From contig NZ_FOIR01000002.1 in assembly GCF_900111145.1 (NCBI RefSeq), forward strand, positions 1,364,001 to 1,428,000: a stretch of 64,000 bases of DNA, read 5' to 3'. Both the position numbers and the translations under genes were made by a program. Source of the stretch: Roseivirga pacifica (lineage in GTDB: Bacteria > Bacteroidota > Bacteroidia > Cytophagales > Cyclobacteriaceae). A model generated the notes under the pieces. It saw only the letters and a list, made by a program, of their open reading frames with translations. It ran no database searches and had not been told where the DNA came from. Position 1 is the stretch's first letter. Every line of letters starts with the position of its first letter. Positions 38,910 through 47,920 of the stretch are shown in pieces.

Positions 38910-38969
38910 ACCAGAGGTGACAACACCTCTTGGAGAAAGGCTCCAGACTAACCTTAGGCAAAGATCCAC

Positions 38970-39004
38970 AAAAAAGCCTTTTCCGATTGCTCAGAAAAGG
39001 CTTT
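38970..39004 (-). terminator. Intrinsic terminator of the efflux operon
   Basis: Stem AAAGCCTTTTC (38973-38983) with GAAAAGGCTTT (38994-39004), perfect over 11 bases, loop of 10. The minus strand continues with six T residues, so it ends the HlyD/TolC operon. The plus side has only three T residues. Confidence 0.85.
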
Positions 39005-39024
39005 GAATAGCATTAATGCTTTAC

Positions 39025-40386
39025 TTACTCTTCGGTAGAGGTTGTAGCTACAGAAGTTTTTCCTGCTTGTTTCTCTACTACATCACCATCTTTAATTCTT
39101 TTAGAAACCACAAAGAACGGCCCCGAAATCACTTCTTGCCCCTCTTCAATTCCTGAAAGAATTTCAATATTGTCAAAGTCAGAAATACCGGTTTTTACTT
39201 CAACCATTTTTGCTTTTCCACCATCGTTAACGAATACTACTTCTTTAATATCCTCATCTTTAACACGTGCTTTCTCCTCGTCAGACAGCTCAGCTGTTGG
39301 AGTATTCAACTTAGGGTTACGCGTGGTTACAGCAGCCAAAGGCACAGAAAGTATATTCTCCTTTGTTGTTGTAATAATCTCAACAGAGGCTGTCATACCC
39401 GGACGGAAAGGTGAAGGGCCTTGAATCTCAGAAAGCAAATCGCTAAAGCTTTCATTCAAAATTCTGATCTCCACTTTAAATTCTGTTACAGCATCGGCCG
39501 AAGTTTTAGCATTCGCAGTATTGGCAATAGAAGTAACAATCCCTTTAAAGGTTTTCTCCATGCTGGTGTAAGAGTCCACATCGATAATCGCTGTATCTCC
39601 TAAACCTACACGAATAATGTCGTTCTCGTTCACATCAACTTCCACCTGCATTTTATTAAGGTCTGCCAAGCGCATCATTTCTGTACCAGCCATTTGCGAA
39701 GTACCAACCACACGCTCACCTTGCTCAACATCCAGCTTAGAGATTGTACCAGAAGAAGGAGCACGAACCGTGGTTAAACGTACGTTCTCAGCAGCTTCGT
39801 CTACAGTTGCTTGGCTCGACTGCACAATGTATTCGGCAGCTTTTACACTTTCTACAGATGCATCCAAGTTATATTTAGCTACCTCGTAGTTGGCCTTGGC
39901 AGTTTCAAAGTCCGACTCAGACATTACCTTTTCTTTGTAAAGCTTTTCTGCTCTTTCAAAGGCCAATTTTGTCTGCGTTAATTGAGCTTCGTTTCTCAAC
40001 TTGTTGGCTTTAGCAGATGCCAAGTTTGCACGCTGCTGGTTTAAGTTTGCTCTGGCTCTATCCAATGCCGACTGCAATTGATCAGGGCGGATTTTCACCA
40101 AAATCATATCCTGCACCACATCGTCACCCTCTTTTACGTTGAGTTCTACAATCTCACCGGCAACATCTGGGCTAATGATGATTTCGGTAACTGGTTGAAC
40201 AACCCCTGAGGCTGTTACTTTTTCAACTATAGTTGTTCTTTTGGCCTCAGCCATTTCAACCTTTAGGGTTGGTGCTTTACCAATAACCCCAGCCTGCTTG
40301 CCAACAATAGCTACAATCAGAATTGCGCCAATTGCAATAAGCAATATCCAGACTAAGCGGTTCGATCCTTTTTTCTTTTTTGCCAT
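39025..40386 (-). CDS. Periplasmic adaptor subunit (HlyD/MacA-like) of an efflux system
   Basis: The 453-residue protein has an N-terminal membrane anchor (RLVWILLIAIGAILIVAIV), a biotinyl-lipoyl-like half (SPDVAGEIVELNVKEGDDV), a long coiled-coil hairpin (about 95-190, ARANLNQQRANLASAKANKLRNEAQ), the second lipoyl half (TVRAPSSGTISKLDVEQGERV) and beta-barrel and membrane-proximal parts. It links an inner membrane pump to the TolC-type channel encoded 4 bases upstream. No pump gene is in the operon; a MacB-like permease is at 50905, but that pairing is only a guess. Confidence 0.88.
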   Translation of the reverse strand: MAKKKKGSNRLVWILLIAIGAILIVAIVGKQAGVIGKAPTLKVEMAEAKRTTIVEKVTASGVVQPVTEIIISPDVAGEIVELNVKEGDDVVQDMILVKIRPDQLQSALDRARANLNQQRANLASAKANKLRNEAQLTQTKLAFERAEKLYKEKVMSESDFETAKANYEVAKYNLDASVESVKAAEYIVQSSQATVDEAAENVRLTTVRAPSSGTISKLDVEQGERVVGTSQMAGTEMMRLADLNKMQVEVDVNENDIIRVGLGDTAIIDVDSYTSMEKTFKGIVTSIANTANAKTSADAVTEFKVEIRILNESFSDLLSEIQGPSPFRPGMTASVEIITTTKENILSVPLAAVTTRNPKLNTPTAELSDEEKARVKDEDIKEVVFVNDGGKAKMVEVKTGISDFDNIEILSGIEEGQEVISGPFFVVSKRIKDGDVVEKQAGKTSVATTSTEE

Positions 40387-40390
40387 GACC

Positions 40391-41851
40391 TTATTTTAAT
40401 GTAATCGGTTTTCCTAAATAAAAATCTAAAATCTTAACCCTGAAAATGTATTCGTACTTAGATCGGGTTAAATCTGTACGGGCTGCAAATAGGTTATTAC
40501 TCGCAATTTGGTAATCTACAAAGTTGGCGTTACCTACATTGTATCTCTGCTCAGTCGCTCTAAAAGTTTCTTCCAAAGAAGTAACCCTTTTTTCAGAAGC
40601 CTCATAAGATTTGTGGCTTGCCAATGCGTTTGTATAAGCAGTTTCTACATTTTGTCTAAGCGTGTTTCTAACATTCTGAGAGTTAATTTCTGCTCTTTGC
40701 TTAGAAATTTTAGCACGCTGTAGGTTCGAACTGTTTTGCAGTCTTGTGAAAATCGGCACGTTTAAGTTCACCCTGAAAGACTGACCCAAGTTGTCGTTAA
40801 ACTGATCTCCTACACTATAGCTATCGCTGTAAACAGGCACGGTTTGTACAGATCCATTTGAAAATACTTGTTCATTCGTTCCTTGAACAAACCCAATATT
40901 CGCTGATGGAATTGTAACGTCTCTAGTTCCGTTAATCTGTCTTGCCTGGTCAGAGTAGTTGGTAGATAGACTACCGCTAACGCTCAAAGAAGGCAGAAAT
41001 GCGCCTTTGCGTATTTTAATTCCCATATCGCTGCTTTCTATACCTAAATCAGCACTTTGGATTTCAGGCTGAGTTTCTAGTGCCACTTGAAAAACTTGGT
41101 CCGAAGTTTCAGAAACCATAGGCACTTGCTCAATTTCAATTTCCGGTGCTACAATGTTTAGCGGCTCGCTTGCAGGCATTTGCATAGATTGCTTAAGATT
41201 AAGCAACGCAATATTGAGTGCATTTTCTGCATTGATTAACTGCACCTCGCTTGTGGCTACCTGAGACTCAAGGTCTAACTTATCGGTTAAAGGACTTGAC
41301 CCAGCCTCAACCAACTTAGATGTGCGCTCTAGTTGAGTTTGAACGATCTCAAGCTGAAACTTAGCATTATCATACTGCTCTCTGTTCAACAGCACATTTA
41401 GAAAGTTAGTCGCTACGGTTAGGCCAATATCGTTTTTCGCTTTTACTAAATCGAAGGTACTAGCCTCTAAATTCAGTTCGTTCTGTTTGATGGTATTTCG
41501 AAGAATTCCGCCCTGATAGAGCGTAACATTGGCGTTTGCTGAAATACCTCCACTGGTAAAGTCTTGGCTAACGAAGTTGTTGGTTACAGGGTCGATAGAA
41601 CGACCGTATGATTTACCAACACTACCACCAGCACTAAGGTTTGGCAACAAACTGTGCTTTGATTGCTTGAGTAGAATCTCGTTATCGAGCTGAGAAAGCT
41701 CGGAAGACTTCACATTTAGGTTGTTCTCCCAAGCATAATTAATACACTGTTCGAGGGTCCAAGGAGTGGTTGTAAACAGCGAGTCTTGTGCATAGGCTGT
41801 AGCCCCCAGAAACGCCAACATACAACTCCCTACAAATCGTTTTAAGTTCAT
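40391..41851 (-). CDS. TolC-family outer membrane efflux protein
   Basis: The 486-residue protein has a signal peptide (FVGSCMLAFLGATAYA) and two OEP repeats. Signs are WTLEQCINYAWENNLNVKSSELSQLDNEILLKQSKHSLLPNLSAGGSVG and QRAEINSQNVRNTLRQNVETAYTNALASHKSYEASEKRVTSLEETFRATEQRYNVG. It forms the outer membrane channel for the adaptor encoded next. It starts 9 bases after the serine dehydratase subunit, so the three are probably co-transcribed. Confidence 0.9.
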   Translation of the reverse strand: MNLKRFVGSCMLAFLGATAYAQDSLFTTTPWTLEQCINYAWENNLNVKSSELSQLDNEILLKQSKHSLLPNLSAGGSVGKSYGRSIDPVTNNFVSQDFTSGGISANANVTLYQGGILRNTIKQNELNLEASTFDLVKAKNDIGLTVATNFLNVLLNREQYDNAKFQLEIVQTQLERTSKLVEAGSSPLTDKLDLESQVATSEVQLINAENALNIALLNLKQSMQMPASEPLNIVAPEIEIEQVPMVSETSDQVFQVALETQPEIQSADLGIESSDMGIKIRKGAFLPSLSVSGSLSTNYSDQARQINGTRDVTIPSANIGFVQGTNEQVFSNGSVQTVPVYSDSYSVGDQFNDNLGQSFRVNLNVPIFTRLQNSSNLQRAKISKQRAEINSQNVRNTLRQNVETAYTNALASHKSYEASEKRVTSLEETFRATEQRYNVGNANFVDYQIASNNLFAARTDLTRSKYEYIFRVKILDFYLGKPITLK

Positions 41852-41860
41852 GTCCTTTTG

Positions 41861-42538
41861 TTAAAAATCTATATCCGGAATAAATGTTACTTCTTTTATC
41901 CAGCTCAGGTGCTTCAAATAATCGAGTGTTACCTGTGGTGGTTTAGAGTCAATTTCTATAATGTGACAAGCCCGGTCGTTCTTGCCCTTACGCGTAACCG
42001 ACATGGAGGCAATGTTGCAATCGTCATTAGCTAAAACCGTGGCTATAAATGCAATTGCTCCTTTTTTATCATCTGCTAACAAAATGAGCGTTGAAAGGTT
42101 GGCATTAAAACCCACTCCAAACCCGTTCACTTCAGAAATTTTGATCACGCCTCCTCCACGGCTTTCCCCAACAACCGAAATTGTTTTCGATGCACTCGAC
42201 ACGCTTACCTTTACCGTATTTGGGTGCATGGTACTGGCATTGCCAACAGAGCGGAACTTAAACTCGAAGTTTGCCTTCTCCGCTTCGTCAAAAGCGGTTT
42301 TAATGCGCACATCATCTGTTTTAAAGTCTAACAACCCAGCAATAATCGCTCTATCGCTGCCGTGCCCTTCATAAGTTCTCGCAAAGGAGTTATAGAATGT
42401 AATTTCGGCACTAACGGCTGGCGCTCCTAAAAGCTTTCTTGCCACCCTACCAATACGTACCACACCAGCGGTATGCGAACTAGACGGACCGATCATTACC
42501 GGGCCAATCATATCAAATACACTACTTTGTTCTGCCAT
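41861..42538 (-). CDS. sdaAB: Iron-sulfur L-serine dehydratase, beta subunit
   Basis: The 225-residue protein starts SVFDMIGPVMIGPSSSHTAG, the hallmark of the beta part of iron-sulfur serine dehydratases, and has HGSDRAIIAGLLDF and VGNASTMHPNTVKV. It ends with an ACT domain (LSTLILLADDKKGAIAFIATVLANDDCNIASMSVTRKGK). The catalytic alpha subunit that carries the cluster cysteines is not adjacent and must be encoded elsewhere. The two together convert serine to pyruvate and ammonia. It heads the TolC/HlyD operon, an unexpected pairing. Confidence 0.9.
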   Translation of the reverse strand: MAEQSSVFDMIGPVMIGPSSSHTAGVVRIGRVARKLLGAPAVSAEITFYNSFARTYEGHGSDRAIIAGLLDFKTDDVRIKTAFDEAEKANFEFKFRSVGNASTMHPNTVKVSVSSASKTISVVGESRGGGVIKISEVNGFGVGFNANLSTLILLADDKKGAIAFIATVLANDDCNIASMSVTRKGKNDRACHIIEIDSKPPQVTLDYLKHLSWIKEVTFIPDIDF

Positions 42539-42597
42539 AATACGCGTGAAATTACAAGTTCAATGTTAGATAAATATTAGTTTCCCAATTTCTCTTT

Positions 42598-43443
42598 ATG
42601 TTTGAAAGGTTGATACCCTCCATGAAAGTAATATTTAACTCGCGAACATTTGATACCTCAGCTGTGCCCTTGGATTTAGCCAACAGAGCATTTTGCTATG
42701 GAGACGGCCTCTTTGAAACAATTGTTACAGGCCCCGAAAGATTTAACTTAATCGATTTTCATTTAGCCAGACTCCAACGCGCTTGCCATGTTCTGAACAT
42801 TAAATTCCCTAGCGAACTTACGGTTACTTTTATCGAAGCATCCATTAAACAACTTCAGGCCGAAAACGAATTGAGCCAGACGGTTAGAACCAAAATAATG
42901 CTTTGGCGCAACACTGGCGGCTTATATAGCCCGAGTTCAACAGATGCCAGCTATCTTATTGAGGTTAAGCATGCTGAAAAACCTTTCTTTAGAAATGGTG
43001 GAAAGCTTGGATTAAGTGAAAGCGTACATACCAACTTCTCTCCTATTTCCTTTGCAAAAACTATGAGTGCCATGCCCTATGTGTTGGCCGGAATTGAAAA
43101 AGACAAAAAGGCGCTAGACGAAATTATACTTACCGATGTTTACGGGAACATTGCCGAAACACATTTAGCTAACGTGTTTTGGATAAATGGCAACAATGTT
43201 TTCACCCCTGACTTAACAACTGGATGTATTGAAGGTGTAATGCGAAAGCAGCTCATAGCGCTTTTCGCTCAAAATGCACATAAAGTAAACACAGGAAAAT
43301 TCACTGTAGATGCATTGCAACATGCCGACAGCATATTTGCAAGCAACGCAAGTGGCATTAGCTACTTCAGTAGTTTCTTAGGCCTTGAAAAAAGTAGCCC
43401 GAAGGAAACCCTTAAAGAACTTATACCGCAACTACCCCTTTAA
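42598..43443 (+). CDS. pabC: Class IV aminotransferase, probable aminodeoxychorismate lyase
   Basis: The 281-residue fold-type IV PLP enzyme has [17 protein letters not shown], the PLP lysine in [15 protein letters not shown] (about residue 154), [24 protein letters not shown] and CIEGVMRKQ. This pattern fits 4-amino-4-deoxychorismate lyase (folate synthesis), though D-amino acid or branched-chain aminotransferases share the fold. The real start may be ATG 42622, which gives the usual [11 protein letters not shown] opening. Its 3' end overlaps thyA by 23 bases in a convergent arrangement. Confidence 0.72.
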   Translation: MFERLIPSMKVIFNSRTFDTSAVPLDLANRAFCYGDGLFETIVTGPERFNLIDFHLARLQRACHVLNIKFPSELTVTFIEASIKQLQAENELSQTVRTKIMLWRNTGGLYSPSSTDASYLIEVKHAEKPFFRNGGKLGLSESVHTNFSPISFAKTMSAMPYVLAGIEKDKKALDEIILTDVYGNIAETHLANVFWINGNNVFTPDLTTGCIEGVMRKQLIALFAQNAHKVNTGKFTVDALQHADSIFASNASGISYFSSFLGLEKSSPKETLKELIPQLPL

Positions 43444-44215
43444 TGTGCGGGTGTGGATCGTAACCTACCAACTCAAAGTCTTCAAACTTAAAGTCGAATA
43501 AATCCTTTACATCAGGATTTAACTTCATTGTTGGCAGTGGCCTAAAGTCCCTAGATAGCTGCAGTTCAGCTTGTTCAAAATGGTTGGAGTACAAATGAAC
43601 ATCACCAAATGTGTGTACAAACTCACCTGGTTCAAGTCCGCAAACTTGCGCAATCATAAGCACCAATAAAGCATATGAGGCTATATTAAACGGAACGCCC
43701 AAAAAGACATCTGCACTTCTCTGGTACAACTGGCAGCTAAGCTTGCCATTGGCTACATAAAACTGAAAAAGTGCATGACATGGAGGCAGCGCCATATGGT
43801 CAACATCGGATACATTCCAAGCACTAACAATGAGTCTGCGGCTATCGGGGTTGTTTTTAATATTGTCAACCACCTTGGTAATTTGGTCGATGGTGCCACC
43901 ATCTCGTGCTGGCCAATTTCTCCATTGGTATCCGTATACAGGCCCAAGGTTACCATCTTCATCTGCCCATTCGTCCCAAATGCGCACCCCATTATCTTTT
44001 AGGTACTTAATGTTGGTATCGCCCTGTAGAAACCACAATAGCTCATGAATAATGGAACGCAAGTGAAGTTTTTTTGTAGTAACTACAGGAAAGCCCTCAG
44101 CCAAATCAAATCGCATTTGATAACCAAAAACGCTACGTGTACCCGTACCTGTTCTGTCACTTTTATCTACTCCATTTTCTAAAATGTGCTTCATCAGGTC
44201 GTGATACTGTCTCAT
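43421..44215 (-). CDS. thyA: Thymidylate synthase
   Basis: The 264-residue protein is close to E. coli ThyA in length and sequence: [61 protein letters not shown], nucleophile cysteine in [14 protein letters not shown] (about residue 146), [20 protein letters not shown] and [12 protein letters not shown]. It methylates dUMP to dTMP with methylene-tetrahydrofolate. No folA is adjacent. Its start is 30 bases from the divergent RND gene. Confidence 0.97.
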   Translation of the reverse strand: MRQYHDLMKHILENGVDKSDRTGTGTRSVFGYQMRFDLAEGFPVVTTKKLHLRSIIHELLWFLQGDTNIKYLKDNGVRIWDEWADEDGNLGPVYGYQWRNWPARDGGTIDQITKVVDNIKNNPDSRRLIVSAWNVSDVDHMALPPCHALFQFYVANGKLSCQLYQRSADVFLGVPFNIASYALLVLMIAQVCGLEPGEFVHTFGDVHLYSNHFEQAELQLSRDFRPLPTMKLNPDVKDLFDFKFEDFELVGYDPHPHIKGVVAV

Positions 44216-44245
44216 AATTTGATTGGTATTTATAGATTTGAATTA

Positions 44246-46552
44246 ATGAACAAATTAACGCAAAAAGTCAGTAAAGGGAAGGCAGAAGACAAAGTTTTTA
44301 GACTACGAACCCTCTGGCGTTTCTATGAATCTTTTAACGCCAAAAAAGCTACTTTTTGCCTATTGCTACTTGCACTACTTACCGCAGTGTTTGCCAGCCA
44401 ATTACCAAAGCTCAGATTCAGCTATAGCTTTGATAGCTTTTTCCCGGAAGGAGATGCCGACCTAGAACGTTACAATAAACTCACTGAGGAATTTGGCCTG
44501 TATAACGACTTCCTGTTTGTGGTTCTACCTTCCAAAGAAGCCTATACCACAACATTTATCGAAAGGGTAAATACACTTAAAAAGTCGATGGAAGACTGGC
44601 CTGAAGTAACCGAAGTCCGCAGTCCCTTCGAGCTAGCTAAATTTCAAATCAATCCGTTTGGTGTAAACAAGGTGCCATTATTGCCCAAAACCGAACTGAA
44701 CGAAACAATCATTGAGGAGTCTGGCTTAATGGGCAACTTTTTTGGCCGAGAGCAAAAGTCCATCATGCTATTCTTAGAGCACATCAAATTTGCCGATAAA
44801 GAGGCATCAGATGTGTTTTTAGCCAAGCTAACCGACCATTTGGAAAACGAAGGATTCGAGAATCACAACGTTTCTGGCAAAACTCAAATACAACTGGCGT
44901 TTACCGAACTACTGGAAACGGAGCTTGGCAGGCTACTCATATTGGGTTTTGTAACCGTGTTACTCGTTCTCATACTTCTCTTTAGGAGTTTTAAAGGGCT
45001 CTTACTCCCACTTTCTGTTTTGCTTTTAACCATTATTTGGACTCTCGGATTTATGGTATTAACAGGCAAGCAAGTAGATGCCATGGTGGTAATGATTCCC
45101 GCGATACTCCTAATTGTCGCACTTTCCGATGTGGTGCACTTTGCCCATAAGTTTGATGACTTTCTAAAAAAAGGCAACACAGTACAAGGCGCCATAAATG
45201 CTACGGTTAAAACCATAGGTAAGGCCACTTTCCTTACTTCCATAACTACAGCCATTGGCTTCCTAAGCCTGTTGTTCATCCCAATCAAACCCATTAGGGA
45301 ATTCGGCATGTATACTGCCTCAGGTGTGGTTTTTGCCTTTTTAATCACCTTTATTTTTCTACCCGCCTTGCTATACTTTTTACCAAAGCCCATAGAACGC
45401 AGCGACAAAAGTGCTGACAGATGGAATGCACTTCTAAGTTCACTTTACCTGCTTATTGCTAAATACCAAAAAGGGTTTGTAGCGGTAACAGCCTTGGCTT
45501 CAATAGCTATTATGCTAGGCACACCCCTGCTTAGAATTAACACCGGCCTTAATGTAGGCTTGCAAAAAGACGAGCCCATTTTGGAAACCGTAGCTTACTT
45601 CGATAAGAACTTTGATGGTTTTCGCCCCTTTGAAATGGTTGCAACCCTATCTACTCCTGACGATTTATTCGACCTAGAAACATTGCAGCAACTAGAGCGG
45701 CTCGAAAGCTATCTGGAGGAAAATTATGGAGTAAAACACATTCAATCTCCACTCAACATTATTAAAGGATTGAATTCAGGAATTTACGGAGCATCCACAA
45801 GCAAATATGCAATACCAGAAACAAAGGACTTAAGGAAAATAAAACGCTATTTCTTTAGCCCTAGCTTGAATGAGGAACGGAGTTATCTTTTCACCGAAGA
45901 TCAACTTCAGTTTAGAATATTAGGTAGAACGGAAGACTTGGGAAGCCATCATTTCAATACACTCAACAAAGACTTGAATGCTTTCTTAGAGAAAGAAATT
46001 AATTCCGAAAAACTCAGCGTTTCGCTTACCGGTTCTTCTTTTCTAATAGATAAAACCGACCGCTATGTGGCTGGCTCGTTGGCCAAAGGACTTGGCTTTG
46101 CCATAATCATGGTTTTTGTTTTCATTTTAGCCTTTTTCAGAAGCCTAAAAATTGGACTGCTTACATTGTTGGTAAACGCATTGCCCGTATTGCTACTATT
46201 CGGCTTAATGGGGCTTTTAGGCATAGATTTGAATATTTCTACAGCCATTGTGTTTACCGTGGCTTTTGGCATTGCGGTAGACGATAGCATTCATTTTATT
46301 GCCAGATACCAGATAGAAAAAGAACGCAAGCTTGAGGCTAATTCGGCAGTAGAAAGAACATTCTTCTCAACAGGAAAAAGCATATTGATCACCACGCTTA
46401 TTATAGCGATTGGCTTTTCGCTATTGCTAACTTCAGTCTTTTCGGGGGCATACTATCTAGGCTTTTTTATTGTAATAGCAGCCGTAATCGCCTTGGTACT
46501 GGATATAATAATACTCCCCATACTGTTGGGCATGGGGAGTAAAAAATCTTAG
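44246..46552 (+). CDS. RND superfamily (MMPL/HAE3-like) transporter
   Basis: I place the start at ATG 44246; the in-frame ATG at 44186 lies inside thyA on the other strand. The 768-residue protein has two sets of six helices, each after a large periplasmic loop. Signs are FSYSFDSFFPEGDADLERYNKLTEEFG, FRSFKGLLLPLSVLLLTIIWTLGF, AILLIVALSDVVHFAHKF and, in the second half, VFTVAFGIAVDDSIHFIARYQIE. It resembles lipid or hopanoid exporters of the MMPL type. A TAGATTTG box (44233-44240) lies just 5 bases before this ATG. Confidence 0.85.
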   Translation: MNKLTQKVSKGKAEDKVFRLRTLWRFYESFNAKKATFCLLLLALLTAVFASQLPKLRFSYSFDSFFPEGDADLERYNKLTEEFGLYNDFLFVVLPSKEAYTTTFIERVNTLKKSMEDWPEVTEVRSPFELAKFQINPFGVNKVPLLPKTELNETIIEESGLMGNFFGREQKSIMLFLEHIKFADKEASDVFLAKLTDHLENEGFENHNVSGKTQIQLAFTELLETELGRLLILGFVTVLLVLILLFRSFKGLLLPLSVLLLTIIWTLGFMVLTGKQVDAMVVMIPAILLIVALSDVVHFAHKFDDFLKKGNTVQGAINATVKTIGKATFLTSITTAIGFLSLLFIPIKPIREFGMYTASGVVFAFLITFIFLPALLYFLPKPIERSDKSADRWNALLSSLYLLIAKYQKGFVAVTALASIAIMLGTPLLRINTGLNVGLQKDEPILETVAYFDKNFDGFRPFEMVATLSTPDDLFDLETLQQLERLESYLEENYGVKHIQSPLNIIKGLNSGIYGASTSKYAIPETKDLRKIKRYFFSPSLNEERSYLFTEDQLQFRILGRTEDLGSHHFNTLNKDLNAFLEKEINSEKLSVSLTGSSFLIDKTDRYVAGSLAKGLGFAIIMVFVFILAFFRSLKIGLLTLLVNALPVLLLFGLMGLLGIDLNISTAIVFTVAFGIAVDDSIHFIARYQIEKERKLEANSAVERTFFSTGKSILITTLIIAIGFSLLLTSVFSGAYYLGFFIVIAAVIALVLDIIILPILLGMGSKKS

Positions 46553-47919
46553 AGTTTATCTAAATCAACTATATCGGGTGATTTACGCCACTTTTTGTAG
46601 CCGAACATAAGGTTTATACCAAACCTAAAGTCGGCTTTGGAGTATTGCTCGGGCTTGTTAATTACCAAAGCATTGTCGAGCGCCATATACAACTGCACTG
46701 GGCCAATATCCGAACCAATACTTGCTCCTAAGTTCATTTCGTGATTAGCACCACGGTACGAGCCAACCACAGCAAACACAAACTTCTCTAGCCTATGATT
46801 GAATGAAAGCGCATAACTGGCCGGAATTTCTTCCAAGGCATTGCTCTTAAAGTATGTAAGGGAGAATCTATTCTTGGGAGTAATATTGGCCGTGGCCGTA
46901 AAATACAGCCTAGAACCAATTGCGCTTGAAAACTCCTTCTCCGTTTCATTAGAGTTGAATTTATTCAATAAGCTATCTTTTACCACACTCTCCAAATCAT
47001 CAAGCCCTCTTAGGTTTACACCTGAAAACTCAACGGTTCCGTCAGCAGTATTGTAGTTTCTTACTTCTTCCTTCCAATTAATCTTACCGATGTCATTCCA
47101 TGCAGCCTCTACCCTTAGCCAATCCAATACATCGAACTTGGCACCAATATCGAAACCCACGCCTGTGTTCTCATTTGAAATAGCGTATGGAAGTAACTCC
47201 TTGTCTCCGGCATCATTATTATCAGTTAAATAATCGAACCCGGCAGTATTTATGCTGCCATTTCGAGTTGTAACGCTCCAGGCATAAGTATCCTGATGAG
47301 TAGTTAAGCTGCCACTAAAATTATCAGAAATGGAACCATGGAATACACCATTCAAGAGTTTTACACGAGCCCCTACAACCAACCTATCTTTCAGAAACTT
47401 ACGCGTATGGCCCACCCCGTACTCTGTAATTCCGTTTAGCTTCAGCCTTGTTCCGCTAAAGTCAATAGTTTCGCCAATTCTATTGCCGTTGCCATTGGCT
47501 AAAAAGTCCATAAACTCTTCTTTGTACACCACATTAACCACGGTGCGCATGTTCACAAAGAATGAAAAACCACCTTTTTTCGTCTTTAAACCAATATGCA
47601 TTAAGTTATTGGTAATGTCGGTGTTAAGGTGGTTGTTTTCTTGAGCAGCAGCCCTCAGCACATTAAAGTTTACGGTAAAATCATTCTCGCCCGGCTCCCT
47701 GTAGAAAAACTCTTCCAGTTTAAAATCTCCTTGAAAACTTGTTCCGAAGTTTAAAGCTGGCAAGCTCACCGTAAGCGAGTTGTTTGGAATGAAAGCAGGC
47801 TGTAATGTTTGTGTTTGATGCACCACATCGCGCAATTCGTAAAATGCGAAGTAAGACTGTGCATTTAGCCCTAAACAGGTCACAGTCACCAAAACGATAG
47901 TTATTATTAGCTTTCTCAT
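46549..47919 (-). CDS. DUF5723 outer membrane protein
   Basis: The 456-residue protein has a signal peptide (KLIITIVLVTVTCLGLNA). The mature part starts SYFAFYELRDVVHQTQTLQPAFIPNNSLTVSLP and is rich in alternating beta segments, such as FKTKKGGFSFFVNMRTVV and the GVGHTRKFLKDRLVVGARVKLLNG strand. It matches the DUF5723 beta-barrel family of Bacteroidota. Function unknown. It follows the lipoprotein gene by 1 base and overlaps the end of the convergent RND gene by 4 bases. Confidence 0.75.
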   Translation of the reverse strand: MRKLIITIVLVTVTCLGLNAQSYFAFYELRDVVHQTQTLQPAFIPNNSLTVSLPALNFGTSFQGDFKLEEFFYREPGENDFTVNFNVLRAAAQENNHLNTDITNNLMHIGLKTKKGGFSFFVNMRTVVNVVYKEEFMDFLANGNGNRIGETIDFSGTRLKLNGITEYGVGHTRKFLKDRLVVGARVKLLNGVFHGSISDNFSGSLTTHQDTYAWSVTTRNGSINTAGFDYLTDNNDAGDKELLPYAISNENTGVGFDIGAKFDVLDWLRVEAAWNDIGKINWKEEVRNYNTADGTVEFSGVNLRGLDDLESVVKDSLLNKFNSNETEKEFSSAIGSRLYFTATANITPKNRFSLTYFKSNALEEIPASYALSFNHRLEKFVFAVVGSYRGANHEMNLGASIGSDIGPVQLYMALDNALVINKPEQYSKADFRFGINLMFGYKKWRKSPDIVDLDKL

Positions 47920-47920
47920 T

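Noticed and set aside
44233-44240. TAGATTTG as a firm promoter of the RND transporter gene
   Set aside because: It matches the -7 box but lies only 5 bases before the ATG and has no -33 element; it is mentioned within the gene entry only.
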